From a virus, in the IMG/VR virus record IMGVR_UViG_3300032282_000877, positions 1 to 36,789 of that record: a stretch of DNA of 36,789 nt; one strand, written 5' to 3'. The notes below the pieces were generated by a model. The model had not been told where the DNA came from. It ran no database searches and was given only the letters and a program-made list of their open reading frames with translations. Each line of letters starts with the position of its first letter. The stretch's first letter is position 1. The translations under genes and the position numbers were made by a program. Below, in pieces: positions 1-7,439 of this stretch.

Positions 1-913
1 GTGGAGTATTCATCTCACCACTTACTTCATCTAGCATGAGGTACACGCCGTCAACAAATACGATGTCTGGATTAGTCTGTGCAATCTTTGCAGCAAGTGC
101 GGAGACTGTAATTCCATTAACCGCATCTACAAGGTGGAAAGATTCTTCGTTTTCCATCTTGTTAAGTTCATCAATGTAACGGCTTTCTTCTGCTGGTAAC
201 AACTTTCCACGACGCAAACGACCGTGAGAAATGTGTGCACGCATTGCATCGTGACGTTGTTGTTGCTCATGATTGTTCATTTCAAAAGATTGAAACATCG
301 GAACTTTACCAAGTTGATGAACGTTAATAGCAATCTTCAAAGCAATCTGTGACTTACCAGTCTTTGGAGGTGCAATAATTGTAATAAGTTGTCCGCCTTG
401 CAAACCAGCAGTTGCTTCATCAATCTTTGCAAACCCCGTAGGTATTCCTAAGAACTTTTGGTTCTGTAATGCTTGATACTCCTTGTAACGTTCTTCTGTA
501 TTCTTAGTTAGATCTATTTCATGAGTGCCCAGTACGCCTTGTTCATTGACTTTGGTAATGGTTGCTTCCATAGCAAGAAGCGCTGCGTCATGATCATTGC
601 TTTGTAGTTGTTCAACGGCTGACTCAAGACCTTGACGAGTAAGCATACGACGACGGAAATCAACCATCGTGTCCAGTAAGTAATCAACGGAGTCTTGTAC
701 ATCTAAAACTTTATAGTTTGGGTAGTGATCTTTAACTGTTACAGCAGTTGGGACTTCGTTGTACTCCCCATAATGCTTACGAACAAATGACCAGACACGT
801 TTGTTATCGTCATCTAAAAACCAAGCGTCAGTAACTCCTCGTTGAAGCGCAGGAATTAAATCCCTGTCACGAATTACTTTACTGACCAGACGATGTTCGT
901 TGTCTGATGCCAT
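1..913 (-). CDS. DnaB-like replicative helicase (3' end cut by left window edge)
   Basis: About 304 codons are visible and the frame stays open to the left edge. The start is the ATG at 911-913, preceded by AGAGGGGA. After an N-terminal helical region there is a Walker A motif, APPKTGKS (Lys about residue 187). Further on is a Walker B-like stretch, DIVFVDG, followed by LMLDE. This order and spacing match RecA-fold DnaB-family helicases, which unwind DNA at the replication fork. The gene is last in an operon that also encodes an initiator-like protein and a DnaC-like loader, the usual phage replication trio. The C-terminal motifs (arginine finger and DNA loops) lie outside the window. A RadA/KaiC-like RecA-fold ATPase is the main alternative, but the context favours DnaB. 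Confidence 0.85.
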   Translation of the reverse strand, partial: MASDNEHRLVSKVIRDRDLIPALQRGVTDAWFLDDDNKRVWSFVRKHYGEYNEVPTAVTVKDHYPNYKVLDVQDSVDYLLDTMVDFRRRMLTRQGLESAVEQLQSNDHDAALLAMEATITKVNEQGVLGTHEIDLTKNTEERYKEYQALQNQKFLGIPTGFAKIDEATAGLQGGQLITIIAPPKTGKSQIALKIAINVHQLGKVPMFQSFEMNNHEQQQRHDAMRAHISHGRLRRGKLLPAEESRYIDELNKMENEESFHLVDAVNGITVSALAAKIAQTNPDIVFVDGVYLMLDEVSGEMNTP

Positions 914-926
914 TTAATGTCCCCTC

Positions 927-1343
927 TTACAGATTATCTATTTGTACTCCTGCTGACCCGTATCGTGCAACTCGTCCTGGGACATCGATCACACCCCGTA
1001 GATTAGCACGGTATGGAAGCCCTGCAACTAACTCATCTACACTCTCATAGAGTTGCCAATAGTTAAATGGATTAACAACTTGACGCTCTAACTTTTCAAA
1101 TGCTTTTTCAAGTAACTCTTCAGTCCAACCAAACTTTTCAAACCCAGCCAACTCTAAAGAGATGCCGTAGTTGTTTGCAAGTAGCCATAACTTATTTGTT
1201 TCCTGCAAATTTATCTTGCCAACCTTATTAACAATTTTTGTAGACAGAAGTTTTTTAGTCTCCTCCTCGACTAACCCAATGACTACATCGGTGACACAGA
1301 TTACTTGCGGAGAGGAGACGTTTGATATGTCTCCATTTTTCAT
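927..1343 (-). CDS. Hypothetical protein in the replication operon
   Basis: 138 residues, family not recognised. The N-terminus (about 1-30) is hydrophobic and polar without a clear membrane segment. The middle is helical and rich in Leu, Glu and Lys. The C-terminus carries a compact motif with LPYRANLRG and VDVPGRVARYG-like text that looks conserved rather than random. The start codon overlaps the stop of the SWIM-domain gene by 4 nt (ATGA), so the two are translationally coupled, and the helicase gene follows 13 nt downstream. Placement between loader and helicase genes suggests a DNA-replication accessory role, which is inference only. Confidence 0.6.
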   Translation of the reverse strand: MKNGDISNVSSPQVICVTDVVIGLVEEETKKLLSTKIVNKVGKINLQETNKLWLLANNYGISLELAGFEKFGWTEELLEKAFEKLERQVVNPFNYWQLYESVDELVAGLPYRANLRGVIDVPGRVARYGSAGVQIDNL

Positions 1344-1648
1344 AGTACCTCGACTTTAGCATACCTCACGACAAAGTCACGAAACTTACTTGGGTCATCG
1401 TTAGCGGTGAGTGCTAACTCCTCAGAGACATCGTTGGGAACGAGTATTGAGTAGTGACCTTTGTTGTACCGCATCTTGTTGTTGACAAAGTTAACGTGTT
1501 TACACTTAGCGCTCTTGCGCCACACAGGGCAGTTGCATCGAACTTTTCTTGTTCCAGTATCGACCTCAACCTCAAATATTCCTGCAGCCTGAGATGAGAT
1601 AAACAGTTGCACTGTACGCCATGGAGACTCCATGCTCATCCCTTTCAT
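1340..1648 (-). CDS. Small SWIM-type zinc-finger protein
   Basis: 102 residues. Residues 38-51 contain C-x-C-x8-C-x-H (C38, C40, C49, H51), the CxCx(n)CxH signature of SWIM zinc fingers, which bind DNA or protein partners. The rest shows no enzyme motif. The gene overlaps the DnaC-like gene upstream by 4 nt and the next gene downstream by 4 nt, so it is embedded in the replication operon. The annotated ATG at 1648 is favoured by the ATGA overlap; internal ATGs at codons 4 and 6 are alternatives, and the one at codon 6 has a better AAAGGG before it. A role in replication or recombination is likely by context but unproven. Confidence 0.7.
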   Translation of the reverse strand: MKGMSMESPWRTVQLFISSQAAGIFEVEVDTGTRKVRCNCPVWRKSAKCKHVNFVNNKMRYNKGHYSILVPNDVSEELALTANDDPSKFRDFVVRYAKVEVL

Positions 1649-2367
1649 TGCGCTGCTCTTAGGTCAGAACCAATGATAGGGACTCGAATGAACGCTTCGT
1701 GAGCGAAACTAGCCATCGCTTCTTTGTACTCTGCTTCCCAATTTTCTAGGCGCACATTTGTTGTAACAATTGTTGGTAGGGCTTTGTCATAACGCAACCG
1801 CAATATCTCATCAAAAGAAGTGTCGTCATACTTTGAGCCGTACTCTTTACCGAGATCATCAATAACAAGTACACGAACGTTTAGGAAGTCAAGAGTTGAT
1901 CGACCATGTAGCCCGTCTATCTCTGCAACTAATTTCTTTTTATCGTCAACGTCATTGTCAAATGTTGATTTCTTTTTAGAAAGGAACTCTGGATAGGTCA
2001 TGTAATACACAGGACGAGAACTTAATCCGTAGTCGCTAGGGCTCATGCCAAGTATCTTTGCTGCCTCTGCATCATTGTCGGGAAGGTTACGAACAAACTC
2101 CATTGCAGCAACTACTGCATGTGTCGTCTTACCTATGCCTGGACCGCCATCAAACAAAAGGCCAACACCGTTAGTTCCAATGTTGCCAATTTGTTTTATG
2201 ACGTGACCGTTAGATGCGTCATTGATCCACGTCGCTACTTCTTCAGGAAAGTTTCCAGAACGATTGATGATGTCCTGTGGCTCTAACCCTAAGAACCGAC
2301 GTGGGATGTTTGACGTGCGAAGTAGCCAGTGCTTTTTGATTGCTGACAGGCCGTTGATGTCGTACAT
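1645..2367 (-). CDS. DnaC/IstB-like AAA+ helicase loader
   Basis: 240 residues. Walker A is GGPGIGKT at residues 74-81 (catalytic Lys80) and Walker B is VRVLVIDD at 164-171. A sensor-like TIVTTN segment follows around residue 200. Size and motif order match DnaC/DnaA-type AAA+ ATPases that load the replicative helicase onto DNA. The gene lies between the winged-helix initiator and the DnaB-like helicase, the same order of functions as lambda O and P with host DnaB. The 3' end overlaps the SWIM gene by 4 nt. An IstB-like transposase helper has the same fold but no transposase is present. Confidence 0.85.
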   Translation of the reverse strand: MYDINGLSAIKKHWLLRTSNIPRRFLGLEPQDIINRSGNFPEEVATWINDASNGHVIKQIGNIGTNGVGLLFDGGPGIGKTTHAVVAAMEFVRNLPDNDAEAAKILGMSPSDYGLSSRPVYYMTYPEFLSKKKSTFDNDVDDKKKLVAEIDGLHGRSTLDFLNVRVLVIDDLGKEYGSKYDDTSFDEILRLRYDKALPTIVTTNVRLENWEAEYKEAMASFAHEAFIRVPIIGSDLRAAQ

Positions 2368-2385
2368 GATCCCCCAGTTAAATTA

Positions 2386-2667
2386 CTAAGCCTTGAAGGC
2401 TACTGCTCCAGCAAATGTTACTGGTTTATTTTTTGCGTCAAGTTTATCTGCTGCAACCATCTTGACACTCTTGCGAGGAGTAAGTGCTTGAACTTGCTCT
2501 TTGATCCAACGCTTACCTGCTGATGCGTTTGCCCATGCTGCCATGTTCAATACATCTGCACCATCAACGCCTTCTGTTGTCACTGTAACAACAGCCATCC
2601 ATGCGCCACCCTTGACGTCGTTCTTGTTAAGTGTCGCTGTAAATGTCTTGCTTACTTTCTTAGCCAT
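2386..2667 (-). CDS. Small hypothetical protein in the replication operon
   Basis: 93 residues from the ATG at 2665-2667. Another ATG lies two codons upstream (2671-2673), but the AAAGGAGA ribosome site is only about 1 nt from it and about 7 nt from the chosen one, so the second ATG is preferred. The protein is rich in Lys, Ala and Val, with alternating hydrophobic residues suggesting a small beta-rich domain. There is no recognisable motif. It overlaps the initiator gene by 8 nt and precedes the loader gene. A single-stranded-DNA-binding or other accessory role would fit, but nothing in the sequence proves it. Confidence 0.6.
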   Translation of the reverse strand: MAKKVSKTFTATLNKNDVKGGAWMAVVTVTTEGVDGADVLNMAAWANASAGKRWIKEQVQALTPRKSVKMVAADKLDAKNKPVTFAGAVAFKA

Positions 2668-3628
2668 TTGCATTCTCCTTTAATCGTTTTTCGTATCGTT
2701 CTAATTGTGCACGACCAGATAATGAGTTCTGGAATACACGACCATCGCTGGCGGTGAGTGTGCCCATCTTAACCACAGTATTTACTGGGGCGTTAACTTT
2801 GCCAAGTCCGAGGTTCTCTCGTGCTTGATTCATCTTCTTGCCAAATGATGCAAGGTATAACTTATAGAGGTTGGGTGCCTCATCGCCAACGTTCTGGAAG
2901 TTCCGCTCATCCGCCATGAATAGACGGAGCAACTCTAGTTCGAGGAGTGCGGTTGTTTCGTACTGCGTTCTGAATTTGCGGAGTGCTCCTGCAAGTTTAC
3001 CGACGTTAACCGTTCCTGGTAGTAAAGGATATCGGCGCCCGATTTGGTAACTAAACTCAGCAGCCACGTCCATAGCGGTCCACTCATGCTGTACTCGCTT
3101 CCCACGGGTCTTTGGATCGGTCTTTCGAACCTTTGCTGCTGGTGCGTCCCGCTCTTCGACAAGCCCAAAGCCTGCCAGATTGTCTCCATCATCCTCCCAT
3201 TTTCTCATAGGAACCTTTATCTCCTTAGTGAAAACACTTGTGTTTTCAGATTCTTTTAATTTATTACTATCTTGGCTATTAGGTACTAATGGCTTATTGA
3301 CTATATGGCTATCTGACCTATAGTCATGTGAGGTGCGGTAATTTTCTGCACTTACAGTGCGGTAATTTTCCGTCAGTATCTCGTACTTGTCCATGCCCTT
3401 AAATCCATTGGCTCTCTTGGTAGGTGTCCGAAAGATTAACCCATGTAACTCTAGGGCTTTGAGGGCCGTTCTGACAGTTCTGTCTGATGACTTGTTAGTC
3501 TGTCTACCAAGTTCTGCTACTGAAGCCTTAAAACCACCTTTGGAGCCCGCTAAATGGCACATGGTAACCAGCAGTCGGAACTGGTAATCGGTCAGTCCAG
3601 CCGTAAACGCCTCCTGCGGTACTCTCAC
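2660..3628 (-). CDS. Winged-helix replication initiator-like protein
   Basis: 322 residues. Residues about 10-85 look like a winged helix-turn-helix: a helix starting GLTDYQFRLL, a recognition-helix region with SSDRTVRTALKALELHGLI, then a basic wing. Residues about 86-150 are a polar linker containing two ENYRT words. The C-terminal domain (about 165-300) is helical and mixed in charge. This resembles lambda O and DnaD/RepA-type phage initiators, which bind the origin by the N-terminus and recruit the loader by the C-terminus. The next genes encode a small protein and a DnaC-like loader. The linker DNA itself is repeat-rich (see the origin candidate). It overlaps the upstream gene by 4 nt. 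Met141, with AAAGG before it, could give a separate C-terminal product. Confidence 0.7.
   Translation of the reverse strand: MRVPQEAFTAGLTDYQFRLLVTMCHLAGSKGGFKASVAELGRQTNKSSDRTVRTALKALELHGLIFRTPTKRANGFKGMDKYEILTENYRTVSAENYRTSHDYRSDSHIVNKPLVPNSQDSNKLKESENTSVFTKEIKVPMRKWEDDGDNLAGFGLVEERDAPAAKVRKTDPKTRGKRVQHEWTAMDVAAEFSYQIGRRYPLLPGTVNVGKLAGALRKFRTQYETTALLELELLRLFMADERNFQNVGDEAPNLYKLYLASFGKKMNQARENLGLGKVNAPVNTVVKMGTLTASDGRVFQNSLSGRAQLERYEKRLKENANG
3229..3370. other. Candidate replication origin inside the initiator gene
   Basis: Within the linker-coding part of the initiator gene there are two exact copies of GTGCGGTAATTTTC (3333-3346 and 3357-3370, 24 nt apart). Between them is an inverted repeat GCACT/AGTGC (3348-3360). 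An AT-rich stretch lies at about 3248-3330, with the word TGGCTAT occurring twice. At 3229-3248 there is a perfect 9-bp palindrome, TGAAAACAC/GTGTTTTCA, with a 2-nt loop. Lambda places its iterons and AT-rich origin in the same part of gene O. That this is the origin is inference; the repeats could also just encode the ENYRT duplication. Confidence 0.35.
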
Positions 3629-4206
3629 GCCTCATCGTCTCCAAACGGAGAGATGTCACGGCCTTCAGACTCTTGCAATCTTTCAGCAATTGATTCCGAT
3701 AAAGCATCCAACACGGATGAAGTAACAAATTCAGACATGGCGTGCACAAAAGCCATCATAGACACAGCCATGTTGTCATAGAGTTCATCGCTGGACTTGT
3801 CATCGTAATCAATCTCAATTGGGTCAAGGCCATCAGTCACGTCCCAGACGTCCACTCCAAAGTCTTCTACAGCAGACAAGATGTAGTGAGCCTGCGGAGA
3901 GTCATCCCACACCAAACCAATGGCATCATTGATACTTATCTGCCTAATGATTTCTTTGACTGGGTTATCCGTTATCACGATGTCTTCTGAGTCAATAAGT
4001 AGGTGATCTATGCCTATAGCGTTTGTTATAAAGCAAGTTACCTTTACGTCATAAGACTTACATATATCAATAACACTTTCAGCAAAGTGATTTTCTTTTC
4101 CCGTTACAGGAAGAAATACCTTAATGTCTTTGCCGTATTTTTCTATGAGTTTTTCAACGCCTTCTTCAATGCATATATCTTCAAAAGAGATTATTGCAAC
4201 GTTCAT
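3625..4206 (-). CDS. Hypothetical protein with Rossmann-like N-terminus
   Basis: 193 residues. The N-terminal 130 residues alternate hydrophobic strands and helices (NVAIISFED, KVFLPV, KVTCFI, AIGLVWDD), suggesting a Rossmann or SLOG-like nucleotide-binding fold, though no definite motif is seen. The C-terminal 60 residues are acidic and helical. It overlaps the initiator gene by 4 nt and is first or near-first in the replication operon, 8 nt after the small membrane-protein gene. The function is unknown; a regulatory or nucleotide-sensing role is a guess from fold appearance alone. Confidence 0.6.
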   Translation of the reverse strand: MNVAIISFEDICIEEGVEKLIEKYGKDIKVFLPVTGKENHFAESVIDICKSYDVKVTCFITNAIGIDHLLIDSEDIVITDNPVKEIIRQISINDAIGLVWDDSPQAHYILSAVEDFGVDVWDVTDGLDPIEIDYDDKSSDELYDNMAVSMMAFVHAMSEFVTSSVLDALSESIAERLQESEGRDISPFGDDEA

Positions 4207-4214
4207 TTATCCCC

Positions 4215-4490
4215 CTAATAAAGTCGTGGTAGTCGTGGCTGTTGTATTGCTGTCGGTCTGTTGATTAATACATTGATTGCTAGAGAAACAAATGTTGCGG
4301 CTGGAACTGTAACAATGAGTGTACGATCCCAGTACCCAAACAACCATAAACATCCAAGACTAAGCGGAGCCGAGACTACTAGATTCATAGTTGCTCTGCT
4401 AAAGAAGTTTTTATTGACTAAGTCAATTAGTTCAAGTGCGTAGAAAACTGCGCCCCCAGTCATGAGGGTAGAGATAAGTAGGTCAGTCAT
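4215..4490 (-). CDS. Small membrane protein (two to three TM segments)
   Basis: 91 residues with three hydrophobic segments at about 8-25, 36-54 and 57-75, then a short Pro/Arg-rich cytoplasmic-type tail. It lies at the end of the tail cluster, just before the replication genes. Size and topology are compatible with a holin, but no lysin gene is adjacent and holins have no diagnostic motif, so this is only a possibility. It starts 10 nt after the stop of the tail protein I-like gene, suggesting co-transcription with the tail. Confidence 0.55.
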   Translation of the reverse strand: MTDLLISTLMTGGAVFYALELIDLVNKNFFSRATMNLVVSAPLSLGCLWLFGYWDRTLIVTVPAATFVSLAINVLINRPTAIQQPRLPRLY

Positions 4491-4500
4491 GACCCAGAGC

Positions 4501-6465
4501 CTACACCGTTAAGTTGGTGTACTCAATTCCAGCGTAGGTACGAAGTCTCCAGAAGGTATTCATCGGTATCCAGTCCACAAGTGTCTTACCTAGTCTTGGG
4601 ACCTTAGTAGGTTTGTTTGGGTAGAGATGGCTATAGGAGTTGTCGTCAGTCCCTTCCCATACCGCACCAAAGTTAGATGGCAGAGATCCGTCAAAGTAAT
4701 CAGATGCCTTGTTACCTCTTTCAAACTGCACACAGTCCAAATAGAAGGTACCTGTATTACCAGAGATTTCAACTTGATAATAAGCAACCTCAGTTTCATC
4801 AACTGCATCAATTAAGTCAGTTACAGCAATCCTTGCCCAACCAGTCGACGCAGCAAACGTCGTTGTTTCACTGTGTCCAGTAGGATCTCCCGCAATATCT
4901 TTACCAATAAAAGTTACTGAGAATCCTGCTGTTGTCTTTACATAGGCTGAAAATGTGTAATAGTTTCCAAACAAAACAGGTATGTCATCCGTGCTATATG
5001 TCCACGCTCCAGTTGCAGTTATCTTTGCGCTACTACTTCCAGAATATGCTGCCTCTGATACGTCAATGTCTTGGGCTACTGTTGCGGATCCAGTCTTTGT
5101 CCAGCCATCTGTAACGTTTACTTCAAAGGATGGATTAACAATGTAGTTTGTTTTTGTTGGTTCTAAAAATAGGTCTACTGCACGAGCCTCGTCATATGCG
5201 ACTGTGTCACCTAGTTGCATACAGACTTGATCAATGTAGTACTGACCATCTGCATTGCTGTTAATCTCTAAGCCAGCATAAATAGATCCCGATGGAGATG
5301 TTGCGGTTGTGCTTACTGATTTCCAGGTGTTATTTGCTGATACAGATGTTCCTGTGTCCGAATCTAGTAGTGTTCCATTTCCGTCATACCAATTAATTGT
5401 TAAGGTAACACTGCCATCACTTGGTGGTGACTTAACCTTAAACGACGCAATATATTCTGTTTGTTCATTTACAGGAACACCTTTACGTATAGGGTCATCA
5501 TTACCTAGTGCCATAGTAAAGGAGTCTGTTGCTGTTACCTTGCATGTAAAGACTCCATCAATAACATTATCTCCAGTAGCAGGAACTTGATCCTCACTTG
5601 CTACAGCAGTTGCGTCTGTAAATATCCAGTTACCTGTTGAGTCATAGAAAGTTGAATCTTGAACAGTTAACAGAAGATTTTCAGAAACAGTTATTGTTGG
5701 AGAAAAACCAGTAAGTGATTCTGCATAGGTCCCTAATCCATCTGCAGTTCCCTTGTGACTGTACATGTAGAGTGCTTCTCTAATAAGACGTTTTTGATTT
5801 TTGGTTGGAAGACCTGGTTCAGCAGTAAGACCTACGTTACTTCTCTCAGGAAAGATTAATTGAACAGGAGTTTCTAACCCAGAGTGACGTGGTCTTAGCA
5901 GGTCAACAAGTGTATAAAACTCTTCCTGCGTAAAAGACATACCCCATAGAAAATCGTACAAAACAGACTGGTCATCTACAACACCTAATGGGCTCTGTTC
6001 TTTACTCGTAAAGACTCGTGGCAGAGAGTTCATGAGGTTTGCATGAGCATTGTGGTCACTAGGAATAATTGCAGCAATAGACCCAGCACTTATCCATACT
6101 TTTTCAGATGTAAATAGAAACACTCGGTAGTAGGTTTCACGGCCAGGTACTAGTGGGATATCTCCTGGGTTATCTTCGCCGTCAATAAAGTATGATCGAG
6201 ATACCGTTCCCTCAGTTGCAAACTCATCAAAGATAATAATTCCATCTTCGGCTGTTTCTGGGAAACCTACTTGACTTCTAACAAGTCTAAAACGTGTAAA
6301 AGATCCAGTTGGATTTTGCCATGTAACTCTTACTCGGCGAAATTCTGTTGCAAGGCTTGTAACGTCTGAGTACACCAATACAGACATTGGTTGTACTGAA
6401 TAAGCAAGAAGTGCCGCAGCACCGTAAGTTGATGAACCGTAATAATTTATACCATATTTAGCCAC
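4501..6465 (-). CDS. Tail protein I-like baseplate protein with two carbohydrate-binding-like modules
   Basis: 654 residues with a GTG start at 6463-6465 and AAGGAG upstream. The N-terminal part (about 1-260) contains SLPRVFTS and FLWGMSFTQEEFYTLVDLLRPRHSG, typical of P2 gpI-like tail proteins that join the wedge to fibres. Residues about 262-420 and 443-583 are two jelly-roll-like segments. The second begins NPSFE and ends FYLDCVQFERG, the pattern of CBM4/9-like carbohydrate-binding modules. A short C-terminal cap follows. The gene is the last structural gene of the tail operon, consistent with a peripheral baseplate or receptor-contact role. The binding modules are inferred from sequence pattern only. 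Confidence 0.75.
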   Translation of the reverse strand: MAKYGINYYGSSTYGAAALLAYSVQPMSVLVYSDVTSLATEFRRVRVTWQNPTGSFTRFRLVRSQVGFPETAEDGIIIFDEFATEGTVSRSYFIDGEDNPGDIPLVPGRETYYRVFLFTSEKVWISAGSIAAIIPSDHNAHANLMNSLPRVFTSKEQSPLGVVDDQSVLYDFLWGMSFTQEEFYTLVDLLRPRHSGLETPVQLIFPERSNVGLTAEPGLPTKNQKRLIREALYMYSHKGTADGLGTYAESLTGFSPTITVSENLLLTVQDSTFYDSTGNWIFTDATAVASEDQVPATGDNVIDGVFTCKVTATDSFTMALGNDDPIRKGVPVNEQTEYIASFKVKSPPSDGSVTLTINWYDGNGTLLDSDTGTSVSANNTWKSVSTTATSPSGSIYAGLEINSNADGQYYIDQVCMQLGDTVAYDEARAVDLFLEPTKTNYIVNPSFEVNVTDGWTKTGSATVAQDIDVSEAAYSGSSSAKITATGAWTYSTDDIPVLFGNYYTFSAYVKTTAGFSVTFIGKDIAGDPTGHSETTTFAASTGWARIAVTDLIDAVDETEVAYYQVEISGNTGTFYLDCVQFERGNKASDYFDGSLPSNFGAVWEGTDDNSYSHLYPNKPTKVPRLGKTLVDWIPMNTFWRLRTYAGIEYTNLTV

Positions 6466-6478
6466 GGCTTAGCGCTCC

Positions 6479-6931
6479 TTAGCAGCCAGCAAGTAAGAAC
6501 GAACTGATTGTCTCTCCACCTTGTGCAACTGTAGCCCAAGAGGCTGTTGAACCATCGGTTGTTAAATACTTTCCATCATTACCTGACTGTGATGGTAGGC
6601 CATCAAAGGTTGCCCACTCTACGTCGTAATCATCTCCTGTACTTTTTACAAGAACTTGACCAGTGCTTCCACCCGCTGGAAGTCTTTCTGTGTAAACTAA
6701 ATTTAAACCATATTCAATGTTGGCTAAACGGTCTTTAAGACTGTTCCAGTTTGTTGTGATTTGATCAAACTCACCAACCCAACCAGATCCAGTACTAATG
6801 TAGGTACCAAGGTTTACCTGTAGAGAGGCAACTTCTTCTTGGAGGGTGTTTACATGTTCGGCAAGGACAGTGTCAGTAAAGTCTACCTTGGTGGTAAACG
6901 ACTTTACGGCAGAGGGATACTGTGCGGTCAC
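6479..6931 (-). CDS. Small tail fibre or baseplate-associated structural protein
   Basis: 150 residues. The start is GTG at 6929-6931, preceded by AAAGGAAG. Residues about 20-80 are helical and could form a coiled coil. The second half holds two phage-fibre connector motifs, GQVLVKSTGDDYDVEWA and PSQSGNDGKYLTTDGS, the latter closely repeated near the N-terminus of the glycine-rich fibre encoded at 26385-27359. The C-terminus is a short hydrophobic tail ending in Cys. It lies between the gp5-like and tail protein I-like genes, so it probably sits at the baseplate edge. No enzyme motif is present. Confidence 0.6.
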   Translation of the reverse strand: MTAQYPSAVKSFTTKVDFTDTVLAEHVNTLQEEVASLQVNLGTYISTGSGWVGEFDQITTNWNSLKDRLANIEYGLNLVYTERLPAGGSTGQVLVKSTGDDYDVEWATFDGLPSQSGNDGKYLTTDGSTASWATVAQGGETISSFLLAGC

Positions 6932-6995
6932 TTATCTTCCTTTCAACCTACCAGGTCATTTTCTCGTCTTTGCCCTTTATTTACTGCCTGAACTT

Positions 6996-7439
6996 CTAGT
7001 GGGTATGGGCTTTACTTTCTAAAGTAGAGACCTTATTTTCAAGAGTTTTTACCTTGTTTGCTAATGCGACTAACGTTGCAGTAAGGTCTAATTCTGTTGT
7101 CCCATCTTTTTGTTTAACAGTAATAAGGTGTCCAGATAATCCAGTAAGGGATACTTTATTATCTAATGGTTTGACTAACATCTTTTTATTTTTTCCTTTG
7201 TTTTTTCCAAAGGAACCAAGCCATATTGGATAACCTAAATTTCCACCAATAAAAGCAACCCAAATTCCTTGACCAACTACAGGGAGATCAACCGTTATAT
7301 TTGAAGGCTCAACAGGCCACGCCCAATCAGTAATCTCACCACCTGTAAGTTGTTGCACAGAAACTTTAAGGCGTCTTTGATTTTGAGGATCTTTGTTATC
7401 CTTTACAATGCCTCGATAAACTCCATAGTATTCACTCAT
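6996..7439 (-). CDS. Gp5/gpV-like OB-fold baseplate spike protein
   Basis: 147 residues. The N-terminal 85 residues read as an OB-fold of the phage baseplate assembly V/gp5 N-terminal type: YYGVYRGIVKDNKDPQNQRRLKV, then PVVGQGIWVAFIGGN and PIWLGSF. The C-terminus is a coiled coil of Leu, Lys and Val heptads ending AHTH, which may trimerise and coordinate a metal as in spike tips. It shares TAATG with the baseplate J gene (1-nt overlap). The family forms the central spike at the end of the tail tube. No lysozyme domain is present here; that activity sits in the tape measure gene. Confidence 0.8.
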   Translation of the reverse strand: MSEYYGVYRGIVKDNKDPQNQRRLKVSVQQLTGGEITDWAWPVEPSNITVDLPVVGQGIWVAFIGGNLGYPIWLGSFGKNKGKNKKMLVKPLDNKVSLTGLSGHLITVKQKDGTTELDLTATLVALANKVKTLENKVSTLESKAHTH

